The notes beneath the pieces are model-generated. The model did no database searches, was not told the DNA's origin, and saw only the letters and a list, made by a program, of their open reading frames with translations. A DNA stretch of 64,000 nucleotides from Verrucomicrobium spinosum DSM 4136 = JCM 18804 (lineage in GTDB: Bacteria > Verrucomicrobiota > Verrucomicrobiia > Verrucomicrobiales > Verrucomicrobiaceae), in contig NZ_ABIZ01000001.1 of assembly GCF_000172155.1 (NCBI RefSeq), positions 5,551,105 to 5,615,104 on the forward strand, in the 5' to 3' direction. Every line of letters begins with the position of its first letter. The stretch's first letter is position 1. Position numbers and translations under genes: made by a program. This document shows, piece by piece, positions 1 through 9,096 of the stretch.

Positions 1-318
1 CAGATAGTTCGGAGGAAGGTTGTCATCCGGCCCTTTGTTGCCCGAGCACATCGCCGCCCCCACCGCATTGGTGAAGATGCGAAAGCGGCGAAACCTGTCC
101 TCGCGGGTCCCATTCTCCACCTCGCCCCACTGGGTCAGCCCAATGGTTTCCGTGATGTTGAAGCTATAGACCTCCGGCACCTCACGGGCATGATAGATAG
201 CCGTGAACTCACGGATGTATCCCGTCCCGCCTTGCTCCTCCGGGCAGAATTCAAGAATGTCCTGAAGCGTCACATGACTCAAGGCATCTTGAAAAAGCTG
301 CTGACAGGCGGGGTTCAT
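1..318 (-). CDS. Hypothetical protein, C-terminus beyond left edge
   Basis: An open frame runs from an ATG at 318 to the window edge with no stop, giving 106 residues of a longer protein. The start reads MNPACQQLFQDALSHVTLQD and the visible part is soluble, with mixed charged and aromatic residues and no signal peptide or membrane segment. I do not recognise the family. It reads in the same direction as the SGNH/sialidase-like gene upstream of it, with about 180 bases between them. Codon use looks coding, with G or C at most third positions. Confidence 0.6.
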   Translation of the reverse strand, partial: MNPACQQLFQDALSHVTLQDILEFCPEEQGGTGYIREFTAIYHAREVPEVYSFNITETIGLTQWGEVENGTREDRFRRFRIFTNAVGAAMCSGNKGPDDNLPPNYL

Positions 319-500
319 GGTCAATGCATGTCCATTCCGGGCGGGCGGTGACAGTCGGACCAGCTGTTGATTTTGCAACCAGTTCGGCAAAATTGGATCG
401 ATTCGTAAACTTCGCCGGAAGCCTTTGTTGTAAAGACTTCGTGCGCTTTCAGATAGGGCGGCGCTTGGCCAAGCCCCTTCGAAGGGCATTCCATGATCCT

Positions 501-2318
501 TCACTCCCGCTTCACCGTCTCCAACACGTTCACGTTTGCTCTCATCTGCCGCGCCCTCGGCGAGTTCCACCCATTGGCCACATCGTGATATCCGATCCAC
601 AAGTCCCCGTCAGAGGGACCTTCTATCACAGAGGGGTAAGTCACACTCTTGCCGCGGACAAGGGGCACCGGTCGAGACCAGCTTTTCCCGTCGTCGGAGG
701 AGAGCGCCAATTGTAGCTCCCTTCTCCCCTTGGACCGCTGATTCCAGACCAACGCCACTCGCCCATCTCTCAATCGGGTCAGGCTGGCAGGAGCAGAGGA
801 GGCATCGATTGTCGTAGGCCCAGGCACCGTCCAGTTGAGCCCGCCATCTGAGGAATACGCCTCCCAGAAGACTTTGCGGGTGGTGCGGATCAGCATCCAA
901 ATCCGCCCGTCGTTCAGCGGCAGCACCGCTGGCTCCAGCGCCCCTTCGTGGTCCCCTGCCCCACCCATGTCCAGGGGAGCCCCCAGGTCCCAGCTCCGCC
1001 CGCCATCCGCAGAGATCGCCACACGGCTGACCAATCGCCCCGGATTGTTCACGTAGTGGGAAAAGGGCACTACCAGTTTTCCATCCGCCGTTTCAACCGC
1101 CCCATTGGTGGCTCCGCTGTAACCGGTGAAGATTCTCTGCGGCACCGACCAGGTGGAGCCCTGGTCCTTGCTTCGCGTCGTCCAGATATCGCTGGCAGTG
1201 TCTGAGGCGGGATTGACTCCATGCCATGCCCACTTTTTAAATCCGAGATAGAAGACATGGATGGTGCCATCCTTGGAAACCAATACGGAAGGATGTGAGG
1301 GCTGACAATCCGGATGACGGGCCACCACCTGCTCCATCTCCCACGACTTGCCTCCATCAAGCGTGCGTCGCGCGGCAATCCACACTGTACCGGGCTTGCT
1401 GTAGTAACTGGAGGGGGTGGAATACACCGCCATCATCGTGGTTCGATCCTTCAACAAGACCAGCCCACTCCCCAACACGGTGTCATGCGGAGAATCGAAG
1501 GTGATATCCCTGGCCGCAGGATGGATGATTGCCGTGGTCCCGCTCGCCTGCCAGGCGGGGGCCGACGTGATTGACAGCTTTCTTTCCTGCGCCATCTTCA
1601 GGAGAGCAGTCTTGAGCTGGTTGCCCACCACGCGATGCCCTTCATCGTTGGGGTGCATCCCGTCCGCGAGCAACTGGTCCAGGCTTCCTTTCATCTCCGC
1701 CGCCCGTGCGGCCATGGCTGGCGGCACATCCACCAGCTCAACTTTCTCCTCAGCTGCGATGAGCCGCACCTTCTCAGCGTAGGGATTCAGCGTGACATTA
1801 AAGCCATCCGGCTCGTCCGGCAGGTAGGGCGCGCGTCCGTACATTTCCTTGAGCCTGGCCGTCCAGCGCAGAGGATTTGGCGTCATCAATACCACCGCAG
1901 CCTTTCGGGCCTTGAGGCTCTGCACGAAGTACCTCAGGTTTGCCTCATACGTTTCCAGCGCCACTCGCGGCACCGTTGCCGCAGGTTGTTTCCAGACATC
2001 CACAGCCGAGTCATTGATGCCAAACTGGATGATCACCATCTCAGGATTCTTTGCCAGCACATCGCTCTCAAACCTCTGCCTCGCCATTGTGGTCGTGTTA
2101 CCAGGCACGCCCGCATTGATCACCTGCACCTGCCGCAGTTCCTCCTGCAGAAGTAGAGGATAAACCGTGACCGCACCACGCGGCGCGGTGGTGGAATCGC
2201 CAAAGGCCACAATGGTGACGGGCCTCTCCAGTTCCTGCCCCTCCAAAGCGAGAAAAGCCCCCACCATCACGAACCCAAGCCCGAGTCGCAGCCACTTATG
2301 AAACTGTAAAGAGCGCAT
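501..2318 (-). CDS. Secreted SGNH hydrolase fused to a sialidase-like BNR propeller
   Basis: This 605-residue protein starts with a signal-like stretch (MRSLQFHKWLRLGLGFVMVG); an in-frame upstream ATG at 2396 would put 26 charged residues before it, so 2318 is preferred. The first ~240 residues are an SGNH/GDSL hydrolase: FGDSTTAPRG (block I with the nucleophile Ser), FGIND (block III) and DGMHPNDEGH (block V, Asp and His). The second half has at least five Asp-box motifs (for example LDGGKSWEM, SKDQGSTWSV, SADGGRSWDL, SSDGGLNWTV, SSDDGKSWSR), typical of BNR/sialidase propellers. The likely role is extracellular deacetylation and hydrolysis of acetylated glycans. An Arg-rich FRIP motif that would prove sialidase activity is not clear, so the second activity is an inference. 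Confidence 0.85.
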   Translation of the reverse strand: MRSLQFHKWLRLGLGFVMVGAFLALEGQELERPVTIVAFGDSTTAPRGAVTVYPLLLQEELRQVQVINAGVPGNTTTMARQRFESDVLAKNPEMVIIQFGINDSAVDVWKQPAATVPRVALETYEANLRYFVQSLKARKAAVVLMTPNPLRWTARLKEMYGRAPYLPDEPDGFNVTLNPYAEKVRLIAAEEKVELVDVPPAMAARAAEMKGSLDQLLADGMHPNDEGHRVVGNQLKTALLKMAQERKLSITSAPAWQASGTTAIIHPAARDITFDSPHDTVLGSGLVLLKDRTTMMAVYSTPSSYYSKPGTVWIAARRTLDGGKSWEMEQVVARHPDCQPSHPSVLVSKDGTIHVFYLGFKKWAWHGVNPASDTASDIWTTRSKDQGSTWSVPQRIFTGYSGATNGAVETADGKLVVPFSHYVNNPGRLVSRVAISADGGRSWDLGAPLDMGGAGDHEGALEPAVLPLNDGRIWMLIRTTRKVFWEAYSSDGGLNWTVPGPTTIDASSAPASLTRLRDGRVALVWNQRSKGRRELQLALSSDDGKSWSRPVPLVRGKSVTYPSVIEGPSDGDLWIGYHDVANGWNSPRARQMRANVNVLETVKRE

Positions 2319-2485
2319 GCCTCCACTACGGCCAGCACTGGCACGGCTTACAGGAATGTCCTGGTCACAATCCTTGACCAGAAAACGCAGTTTCATTCAG
2401 ACCAAGACCGGCACAAACGCCAGTGGACCAGCGGCGATGCCCAGGCAGGCCTGTACCAGCATCTCAGAGTCACCTCGTGTTGCCG

Positions 2486-3214
2486 TCATGGCCCTCTCTC
2501 ACCCGGCACAGCCAGCCGGCCCGACCGAATGGCCAAATCAGCAGGATTGAACATGGCGAAGTAAGGCGAATCAATCCAACCACGCGTCGGATGAAAAAAC
2601 CAGGAACGGGCCTCACCTTCCCGCTCAAATCCCACGGATTCCAGCAAGCTCAAGCACCGAAGGTTGATGCTGTCACACATGGCATTGATCTTGAAGACGC
2701 CCAGTTCCTCAAACAGAATCGCCGTGACTGCCGCAACGGCCTCCCGTCCATATCCCTTTCCCGCATGGGGATGATGGATCACCACCCCCAGATTGACACT
2801 ATAGTAGGGCAGCACGTATCCCACCGGCACCAGTCCGATCACCTTTCCGGTCCCCTTCAACACCACTTTGAAAACCAACCTCCCGGACTTCTTGAAGCCG
2901 GAGGGAAACCTTCCCGCCCGGATCCTGCGCCGGGTTTCGCGGGGAGTGTTGGGACTGGAGATCTCGAACTCATAGTTTGCCGGATCTCGGTCAATCTCGT
3001 GCACCTGACGCCAGTCGCGACGGACAGCCAGATCAATCTCCAGCCGGTCAGTCGTCCGAGCAAATGTCGGCACATGCACTGGCTCTCCAGCCCGGCGTGG
3101 CACGACCACAAACACACCACACCAACCGCACTTGATGAGCCTCCCCACAAAATGCTGCTCCACCGCGTAAGGCGCACGACACCGACAATGGAAAGCATGA
3201 AGAGACTGAGTCAT
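2486..3214 (-). CDS. GNAT N-acetyltransferase with N-terminal zinc ribbon
   Basis: The protein has 242 residues from the ATG at 3214 (an earlier start at 3247 adds 11 residues). Residues 10-32 carry Cys10-x-Cys12 and Cys29-x2-Cys32, a compact zinc ribbon. From about residue 60 the protein resembles the RimJ/RimL type of GNAT acetyltransferase: LVFKVVLKGTGKVIGLV, then HHPHAGKGYGREAV, the acetyl-CoA-binding R/Q-x-x-G-x-G/A loop, and LCDSINLRCLSLLESVGF-like spacing at the end (seen as MCDSINLRCLSLLESVGFE). The family transfers acetyl from acetyl-CoA to protein N-termini or small amines. The substrate is unknown. The zinc ribbon fusion is unusual for this family. Confidence 0.8.
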   Translation of the reverse strand: MTQSLHAFHCRCRAPYAVEQHFVGRLIKCGWCGVFVVVPRRAGEPVHVPTFARTTDRLEIDLAVRRDWRQVHEIDRDPANYEFEISSPNTPRETRRRIRAGRFPSGFKKSGRLVFKVVLKGTGKVIGLVPVGYVLPYYSVNLGVVIHHPHAGKGYGREAVAAVTAILFEELGVFKINAMCDSINLRCLSLLESVGFEREGEARSWFFHPTRGWIDSPYFAMFNPADLAIRSGRLAVPGERGP

Positions 3215-3262
3215 GAAGTCAATACAGCGGCAGTGCCAAGCCAACACTGTAGGCAGACTGAG

Positions 3263-3589
3263 TCATCCGACGATCATCACCTCGACCATCTCGCGGATTT
3301 CTTCTGAGAGGCCATTCCATTCCTCCGCTTCGACGAGTTGCTCGGCGTGCATCTGAGCAAGCAACATCAAGGCAGTGGATCTCTTGGGGTTGTCAAACAT
3401 CCGCGCCATCTCTCGTTGCGTCTGCCGTGCAAATTCGAAGACATCAATCAGGCGCTCCTGCGGATTCTTTCCCTCAGCTACGGCAAGCTTCTGCAAGGCG
3501 CTCAGTCTGCCCTGCGAAAAGCGCTGAAGCGCCGACTGATGAATGAGCCAAAACTTCTTCCAGTCCGATTCTGGGATATCTCTAAACAT
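3263..3589 (-). CDS. Conserved hypothetical small helical protein
   Basis: The protein has 108 residues from the ATG at 3589 (MFRDIPESDWKKFWLIHQ); a start at 3670 would overlap the NTF2-like gene and adds Cys-rich residues that look non-coding. It is predicted almost all helical, with many Glu, Gln and Arg residues and the repeated pattern ALQRFSQGRLSALQKL. No catalytic motif, signal peptide or membrane segment is visible. It lies in a run of minus-strand genes between the GNAT and NTF2-like genes. I do not know its function. Confidence 0.6.
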   Translation of the reverse strand: MFRDIPESDWKKFWLIHQSALQRFSQGRLSALQKLAVAEGKNPQERLIDVFEFARQTQREMARMFDNPKRSTALMLLAQMHAEQLVEAEEWNGLSEEIREMVEVMIVG

Positions 3590-3656
3590 GGTGATCAAAG
3601 GATTGCCCCATGCTATCCAAAACTTCTCTGCAAGCAACCCACAGCCCGCATCACCG

Positions 3657-4046
3657 CTACTCCATCGCATCCCATATCACTTTGGTGTCGGTGAACTGGC
3701 GAAAGCGCTGCACTCGGCCTCCGGTGAGATCGTAAAGATGAGCGGCCGGTGAGTTGAACGTTTTGCCCGTCAGACGGTGCCTCCCTCGATAGCGCCCGAC
3801 CACGACGATCGAGTTGCCGGCATCAAGGTACCGTTCGACCTCGTACTTCCAGTCCTCCCACGTGTCGTCAAACGTCCGGAACACGCCATCCACCACCGCC
3901 TGCGGTCCATGCCAGGTGGCCCCCCGCGGAAAGCCCTCGTTCTGGACCCACTCCAGGTCCCGCGCGCAGAGAGCGATGAAGGCATCGTAGTCTTTTTCGC
4001 GGAACGCCTTGTACAGGTCATGCACGATCTGAAGGTTGGTTTTCAT
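3657..4046 (-). CDS. NTF2-like / SnoaL-like protein
   Basis: The 129-residue length and the pattern match the SnoaL-like branch of the NTF2 fold: an N-terminal helix (IVHDLYKAFREKDYDAFIAL), a tryptophan-containing strand (CARDLEWV), GPQAVVDGVF, then beta strands with VVVGRYRGRHRLTGKTF and a final FRQFTDTKVIWDAM strand. Members act as small-molecule isomerases, hydrolases or binding proteins, usually as dimers in the cytoplasm; the substrate cannot be read from sequence. Its start ATG at 4046 is the only one that keeps the full fold. Confidence 0.8.
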   Translation of the reverse strand: MKTNLQIVHDLYKAFREKDYDAFIALCARDLEWVQNEGFPRGATWHGPQAVVDGVFRTFDDTWEDWKYEVERYLDAGNSIVVVGRYRGRHRLTGKTFNSPAAHLYDLTGGRVQRFRQFTDTKVIWDAME

Positions 4047-4135
4047 TTCAGGTGTTTACGAAGTCCGGACACTCGAGAATCAGGCATCAGACCCAATACC
4101 AGCTGCGAAGCAACGGCTGTCCAGTAGGCCCAGCC

Positions 4136-4318
4136 CTAAGTCACCTCCCGGCGATACGAGGTGCAGAATGCCGACAGGAATGAAACCAGGATCGGCACCC
4201 CGATTAAAAGGGCGAGGGAATAGCGCTCGAAATCACGGATCCCGTACACCGCAGTTCCAAAACCTACGAGCGCAGGCATCAAAACGGCGAACCAAGGATT
4301 GCGAATGACTGCTGTCAT
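4136..4318 (-). CDS. Short membrane protein, possibly a truncated gene
   Basis: An open frame of 60 residues (MTAVIRNPWFAVLMPALVGF...) ends at a TAG. It contains two hydrophobic segments, roughly residues 8-20 and 28-48, ending in a short polar tail. The arrangement looks like the first hairpin of a longer membrane protein, so this may be a remnant. It could equally be a genuine small membrane protein. An in-frame ATG at 4360 would add 14 polar residues. Confidence 0.35.
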   Translation of the reverse strand: MTAVIRNPWFAVLMPALVGFGTAVYGIRDFERYSLALLIGVPILVSFLSAFCTSYRREVT

Positions 4319-4393
4319 AGATGGGTGCCCACCCCTCTCATCTGAAGCCTCAGGTTGCAACTTGTGCCATGGAAAAACAAATCACGCAAAGCA

Positions 4394-5725
4394 TCACGAC
4401 TGCGGCGTCTGCGTGCCGATCATCCCGGCAAAAGCACCAGCATCCCGACGCTGGGTTACGCCCGGATCTTGGACGTCGGGCTGCGTGGGACGGGAAGCGC
4501 TGACCCGGTTCTTGAAGGCATGGAGAGGTGCACGAATACGAATCTGGGCCACGACATAGCCTTCCGATGGTCCAATCGAGAATTCAGTACGCCCTTCCCC
4601 CGGGTAGAGCAGTTCCAGGCGTCTCTGAAGGTTGCTCAACCCCACGCCGCTGGCAGGACTTACATCCACCCGGTCCACCGTTGGCTTCCAGACGCTGTTG
4701 CTTGTCACCCGGATCACCAATTCCCGTTCCAAGGCCAGGAAGTCGGGCACCTCGCTATCGAAAATCATCTCTGCCACCTCCTGCAGATCAGGGGCGGATT
4801 CCTGTTCGTGCCGATCACCATGGACGGGTCGCATCCGCAGTTCTTCCAGCACCGCCTCATCACCTTCCTGCTTCCGATGGTCCACTTGAATCCAGAGGTA
4901 CAGCGGATGATTCCCGGGAGCCCGATGTTTGATGGCGTTTTCCACCAGCGGCTTCATGAAAACACCGGGCACAGGGATGTGACGGCTGGAGGGATCATCC
5001 ACATCCACCCTCACAATCAGGTCATCGCCAAAACGGGCCCGCTCGACCTTCAAGTACTCGCAGATCGCATCCAACTCCTCCCCCAACGGAACGAACGGCT
5101 TGTCCCGGTTGGCGAGGCAGAAGCGCAAGTAGTCAGACAACCCTCTGACGACGGGTAATACCTTTGCGTTGCCGTGAGACAGGATGGTGACAGCATTCAG
5201 AGCATTAAAAATAAAATGTGGCTCCAGGTGCGCGCGCAACATGAGGAGCTCAGACTCCCTCTGACGGGCCGCCGCAAGCGCCAGCCGCTTCTCATTCCTC
5301 TTGGCGCGGATGAAAGCGCGCAGCATGAAGAACAAGAGTCCCCAAAAGAAAAAGATAATGAGATGCAGCCAGAAGGAAGCCGCCACGAAAACGGGGCCGC
5401 TCACGTTACCTCTTCCCAGCTCCATCATCCTACGCAGCCATTCCGCACCGTACCCGTCCACTGCGGCAGTTGCGGCAGCCATCCCCACCAGCAGTGGTGC
5501 CAACACGAGAGACTTTGCCTTCTGGGCAAACGGGCGACGGTAAACCCACCGCAAGCCCAGGCAGAGCGCAAACCCCAGCACGTCACGGCTTAAAAAGAAA
5601 ATCATGTCTGGCACGAGGCTCTCCCACGCCCCTCCCATTGGCTTGGCAAGCACCACCCGCACCGGCAGCATGCTGAGGGAGAACAGCAGCCACCCGCTGC
5701 AATGAAGCTTCCAAAACAAAGGCAT
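4394..5725 (-). CDS. LytS-type sensor histidine kinase, orphan
   Basis: From the ATG at 5725 the protein has 443 residues; a GTG start at 5797 is possible but MPLFWKLHCSGWLLF is a typical start for this family. Four or five membrane segments (about residues 1-150) precede the His_kinase motif LRAHLEPHFIFNALNAV, whose His is the phospho-acceptor. The ATPase domain follows, with the N box KPLVENAIKHR and the G box GVGLSNLQRRLELLYPG. A charged insert of about 60 residues (DHRKQEGDEAVLEELRM... to ...FLALERELVIRV) lies between them. Such kinases normally pair with a LytTR response regulator, but none is visible here. The signal is unknown. Confidence 0.85.
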   Translation of the reverse strand: MPLFWKLHCSGWLLFSLSMLPVRVVLAKPMGGAWESLVPDMIFFLSRDVLGFALCLGLRWVYRRPFAQKAKSLVLAPLLVGMAAATAAVDGYGAEWLRRMMELGRGNVSGPVFVAASFWLHLIIFFFWGLLFFMLRAFIRAKRNEKRLALAAARQRESELLMLRAHLEPHFIFNALNAVTILSHGNAKVLPVVRGLSDYLRFCLANRDKPFVPLGEELDAICEYLKVERARFGDDLIVRVDVDDPSSRHIPVPGVFMKPLVENAIKHRAPGNHPLYLWIQVDHRKQEGDEAVLEELRMRPVHGDRHEQESAPDLQEVAEMIFDSEVPDFLALERELVIRVTSNSVWKPTVDRVDVSPASGVGLSNLQRRLELLYPGEGRTEFSIGPSEGYVVAQIRIRAPLHAFKNRVSASRPTQPDVQDPGVTQRRDAGAFAGMIGTQTPQS

Positions 5726-5856
5726 CCTCTGGATTAACTTGAACACGGCGGGGGATAGATTGTGGCGCAGGAAAGAAGCCAAAACGGCACCGCCCACGTC
5801 TTCGCCACCCCCGGGAACCTGTATTGGTTGCTACGTGCTACAGATAACAGGAACCC

Positions 5857-5885
5857 TTGGCAATTATTTTTAGTCAAACAATTAA
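5857..5885 (+). promoter_or_regulatory. Candidate promoter for pyrD
   Basis: TTGGCA at 5857-5862 matches five of six bases of a -35 box. A 17-base spacer separates it from AATTAA at 5880-5885, a weak -10 box. It sits in an AT-rich stretch within an otherwise GC-rich region, 45-70 bases ahead of the two possible pyrD starts. This is suggestive only. Confidence 0.25.
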
Positions 5886-5951
5886 CTTCCCTGATAGATC
5901 ACCTCATTTGCGATTTTTTCCCCGCGAGGTATGGCATACGACATCCTTCCC

Positions 5952-6995
5952 ATGTCCTTGATCCACCGGCTCTACCCACTTCTTCGCCCTCTTCTTTTTC
6001 AGCTTGACGCGGAAACTGCCCATGAATGGACGGTGAAGCTGCTCAAAATGGGGCATGCGCTCGGAATGCTGGAAGGAACGGAGTCTGGTGCCCCCCCGCC
6101 CCCTCCCATCAAGGTCCTGGGCCTTGAGTTTCCCAACGTGGTGGGTCTGGCGGCGGGCATGGACAAGTCGGCTGCCGCTGTGGACGCTTGGGGTGCGCTT
6201 GGATTTGGCTTTGTCGAGGTCGGCACGCTCACCCCCCGCCCGCAGCCTGGGAACCCCACCCCCCGACTTTTCCGGCTTGTTGAGAAAGAAGCCATCATCA
6301 ATCGCATGGGCTTCAACAACCCTGGCATCCAGGCCGCCGTCGCCCGGCTGGAGAAGCGGCAGGGCACCGGAATCGTGGGCGTGAACATCGGAAAGAACTT
6401 CGATACCCCCAACGAGAAGGCCGTGGACGACTATGTGATCTGCTTGCGGGCTGCTTATCCCGTTGCCGACTACATCGCAGTCAACATTTCCTCCCCAAAC
6501 ACCAAGGGTTTGCGCGATCTACAGGCGGAGGAGCCGATCCGTCGCCTGGTCGGAACGTTGAAAGAGGAGCAGCAGCGTCTGGCAGCCCGTCACGGCGACA
6601 AGAAGCCACTGCTAGTAAAGATTGCCCCCGATCTAGACCCCGCCCAAATCGACAGCCTGGTACGTGTCTTCACAGAACAGCAGCTGGATGGAGTGATCGC
6701 CACCAATACCACCATCTCCCGTGAAGCCGTCGCGGGCCATCGCCTGGCAGAGGAGGCAGGCGGACTGAGCGGAGCACCCCTCACCAGCCGATCCACCGAG
6801 GTCATCGCCACCCTGCGAGCCGCACTCCCTTCCTCCATGCCCATCATCGGGGTAGGCGGCATCATGACGGCAGCCCAAGCTCAGGCGAAGTTGGATGCGG
6901 GAGCGGCCCTCGTACAAGTTTACACCGGTCTCGTTTACCGTGGTCCAGCTCTGGTGCGGGATATCGCCGCCCTCAACGTCTCGGGTAAAAAATGA
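5952..6995 (+). CDS. pyrD: Dihydroorotate dehydrogenase (quinone), class 2
   Basis: The enzyme oxidises dihydroorotate to orotate in pyrimidine synthesis, passing electrons through FMN to membrane quinone. The 347-residue protein begins MSLIHRLYPLLRPLLFQLDAETAHEW, the membrane-associating helix of class 2 enzymes, which is why 5952 is chosen over the ATG at 5931. Further class 2 motifs are VGLAAGMDKSAAAVDAWGAL, VGTLTPRPQPGNPTPRLFRL, INRMGFNNPG, NISSPNTKGLRDLQ (the segment that carries the base Ser in this class) and the C-terminal VGGIMTAAQAQAKLDAGA phosphate-binding region. The gene is monocistronic here and precedes dsbD by about 100 bases. Confidence 0.95.
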   Translation: MSLIHRLYPLLRPLLFQLDAETAHEWTVKLLKMGHALGMLEGTESGAPPPPPIKVLGLEFPNVVGLAAGMDKSAAAVDAWGALGFGFVEVGTLTPRPQPGNPTPRLFRLVEKEAIINRMGFNNPGIQAAVARLEKRQGTGIVGVNIGKNFDTPNEKAVDDYVICLRAAYPVADYIAVNISSPNTKGLRDLQAEEPIRRLVGTLKEEQQRLAARHGDKKPLLVKIAPDLDPAQIDSLVRVFTEQQLDGVIATNTTISREAVAGHRLAEEAGGLSGAPLTSRSTEVIATLRAALPSSMPIIGVGGIMTAAQAQAKLDAGAALVQVYTGLVYRGPALVRDIAALNVSGKK

Positions 6996-7093
6996 GGGAA
7001 TAAGCTCCAACGAGCGTCCTCCCATCTTCGTTCCAACTCGTGTGAACCTGTCCACGCCGACAACATTTAAGCGGTGACAGGCGTTAATCCCCT

Positions 7094-9067
7094 ATGTCTA
7101 TGACAGCCTTCCTGCTCCACCCCCGACGGCACAGCTTGTTTCTCCTGGCCCTGCTCGCTCTTTTCCTGACCCCACCTGGAGTTCGGGCTCAGTTCGGTCT
7201 GGAAAACAAACCGGTAACTGCTGAGCTCGTTTCCGAGCTAAGCACCGTGGGCACTGGCAAGCCTTTCAAGGTGGCAGTCAAACTCGAGCACCAGCCCACT
7301 TGGCATGTCTATGGGAAGACCATTCCCGCAGGGGCTCCTGGCCTGCCCACCCGAGTCACCTGGAAGCTTCCCGAAGGCTGGAAGGCCGAAGAACTGCCCT
7401 GGCCAGCCACCCATCGGATTCAGTCCACCGGCGGCATCATGATGGATGCCTACGAGGGCACCGTGTACCTTCCCTATCAAATCACGCCCTCCGCCTCTGC
7501 GGCGGCTGGTAGCGAAGTCAAACTGGAAGGTCAGGTGGATGCCCTGGTTTGCGATCCGAAAACCTGCATGCCAGTGAAGCTGCCCTTCACCCTTACACTT
7601 CCCGTCGGTGCCGAACCTTCGGACAATGTCGGAACCAAGGCCATCTTTGCCGCAGTCAGTGCTGAAAAAGCGCTACCTGCACCCGCACCTACTCCGGCTT
7701 CCGAGCCCAAGCAGCCCGAGGGGACCTCGGCACCAAAGACAGCCCCCCCAGAGCCCACCCCCACACCCTCCGCTTCCGGAGAAACGACCAAGGCAACAGC
7801 GCCCCTCAAGGCCGAAGGCGGCTTGGCAGGCAAGCTTCTCCTCGCGTTCGCAGGTGGATTGATCCTCAACGTGATGCCCTGCGTATTCCCCGTATTGGGC
7901 ATTAAGATTCTTGGCGTGGTGAACCAGTCTGGTGAGGACCATCGCAGGGTTGTGTTGCACGGCCTGGCCTACACCCTTGGGGTGCTGGTTTGTTTTTGGG
8001 TCTTGGCGGGCGTTATCTTGGCACTGCGCTCAGGCGGGGCGCAGATCGGCTGGGGAGCCCAACTCCAGTCGCCCATTTTCGTCCTGCTGCTCACCCTCTT
8101 TCTCTTCGCCTTCGGCCTGAACATGGCCGGGCTGTTTGAAGTGGGGACCTCCGCCACGGCTGTCGGCAGCGGCCTCACGCAGAAGGCAGGCTTGGGCGGC
8201 TCCTTCTTCTCAGGATTGCTGGCGACGGTGGTGGCCACCCCGTGTGCGGCCCCCTTCCTCGCCCCAGCCTTGGCCTACGCTTTCGTATTGCCGCCGATTC
8301 CTTCGCTCCTGTTCTTCACCGTGATCGGGCTGGGCCTCTCATTCCCCTACCTGCTTCTCTCCGCTTTCCCAAAACTCGTCAGCCTTCTGCCACGGCCTGG
8401 TGCCTGGATGGAGAGCTTCAAGCAAGCCATGTCCTTCTTGATGTTTGCCACGGCGGCATTCCTCCTCTGGACCTTCGCCGGGATGGTTGACGACTACGGC
8501 CTGCTTAAGGCCATGTTAGGTCTCGTTCTTGTAGGAGTGGCGTGCTGGATCTACGGACGCTGGCAACTGCCTTACAAGCCATCTAAAACCCGCCTTACGG
8601 CAGCCGTCCTCACGCTCGTTTTCTTTGTGTCCGGCGCAGTGCTTGCCTGGCCGGAACCCATCCGCAGGAAGTCTGCCAATACGGCCAACGGGGAAGTGGC
8701 AGCGCTCACCTGGAAAGAGTGGTCCCCTGAACTGGTCACCCAACTCCGAGAGGAGAAGAAGCCCGTGTACATCGACTTCACAGCCCGCTGGTGCGTGACC
8801 TGCCAGACGAACAAACTCGTGTATCGTGACGAATCATTGCGCAGCGAGTTTCGCCGCCTTGGGGTGGTCACGCTCAAAGCGGACTGGACCAATCAGGATG
8901 AAGTCATCTTCAAGGCCCTCCAGGATCTGGGGAAAGCAGCCGTTCCCGTAAACGTGCTCTACGTTCCAGGAAGACAGGAGCCTGTCGTGCTCAATGAGCT
9001 ACTCACTGTGGCACATGTAAAAGAGACACTCGCAAAGATCGGACAGCCCGTGGCTGCCGCGAAATAG
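7094..9067 (+). CDS. dsbD: Thiol:disulfide interchange protein DsbD
   Basis: The 657-residue protein moves electrons from cytoplasmic thioredoxin across the inner membrane to periplasmic thiol proteins. All three modules are visible. A signal peptide (residues about 1-33) precedes an N-terminal immunoglobulin-like domain with the redox pair in VCDPKTCMPV. A Pro-rich linker (about 190-240) leads to eight membrane segments holding the paired cysteines in LNVMPCVFPVLGIK and ATPCAAPFLAPAL. The C-terminal thioredoxin domain has RWCVTCQTN (CxxC). Every expected cysteine is present. A strong terminator follows directly, so the gene is probably transcribed alone. Confidence 0.95.
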   Translation: MSMTAFLLHPRRHSLFLLALLALFLTPPGVRAQFGLENKPVTAELVSELSTVGTGKPFKVAVKLEHQPTWHVYGKTIPAGAPGLPTRVTWKLPEGWKAEELPWPATHRIQSTGGIMMDAYEGTVYLPYQITPSASAAAGSEVKLEGQVDALVCDPKTCMPVKLPFTLTLPVGAEPSDNVGTKAIFAAVSAEKALPAPAPTPASEPKQPEGTSAPKTAPPEPTPTPSASGETTKATAPLKAEGGLAGKLLLAFAGGLILNVMPCVFPVLGIKILGVVNQSGEDHRRVVLHGLAYTLGVLVCFWVLAGVILALRSGGAQIGWGAQLQSPIFVLLLTLFLFAFGLNMAGLFEVGTSATAVGSGLTQKAGLGGSFFSGLLATVVATPCAAPFLAPALAYAFVLPPIPSLLFFTVIGLGLSFPYLLLSAFPKLVSLLPRPGAWMESFKQAMSFLMFATAAFLLWTFAGMVDDYGLLKAMLGLVLVGVACWIYGRWQLPYKPSKTRLTAAVLTLVFFVSGAVLAWPEPIRRKSANTANGEVAALTWKEWSPELVTQLREEKKPVYIDFTARWCVTCQTNKLVYRDESLRSEFRRLGVVTLKADWTNQDEVIFKALQDLGKAAVPVNVLYVPGRQEPVVLNELLTVAHVKETLAKIGQPVAAAK

Positions 9068-9096
9068 GTTCGCAGCTCAATCCCGATTCATCACTC

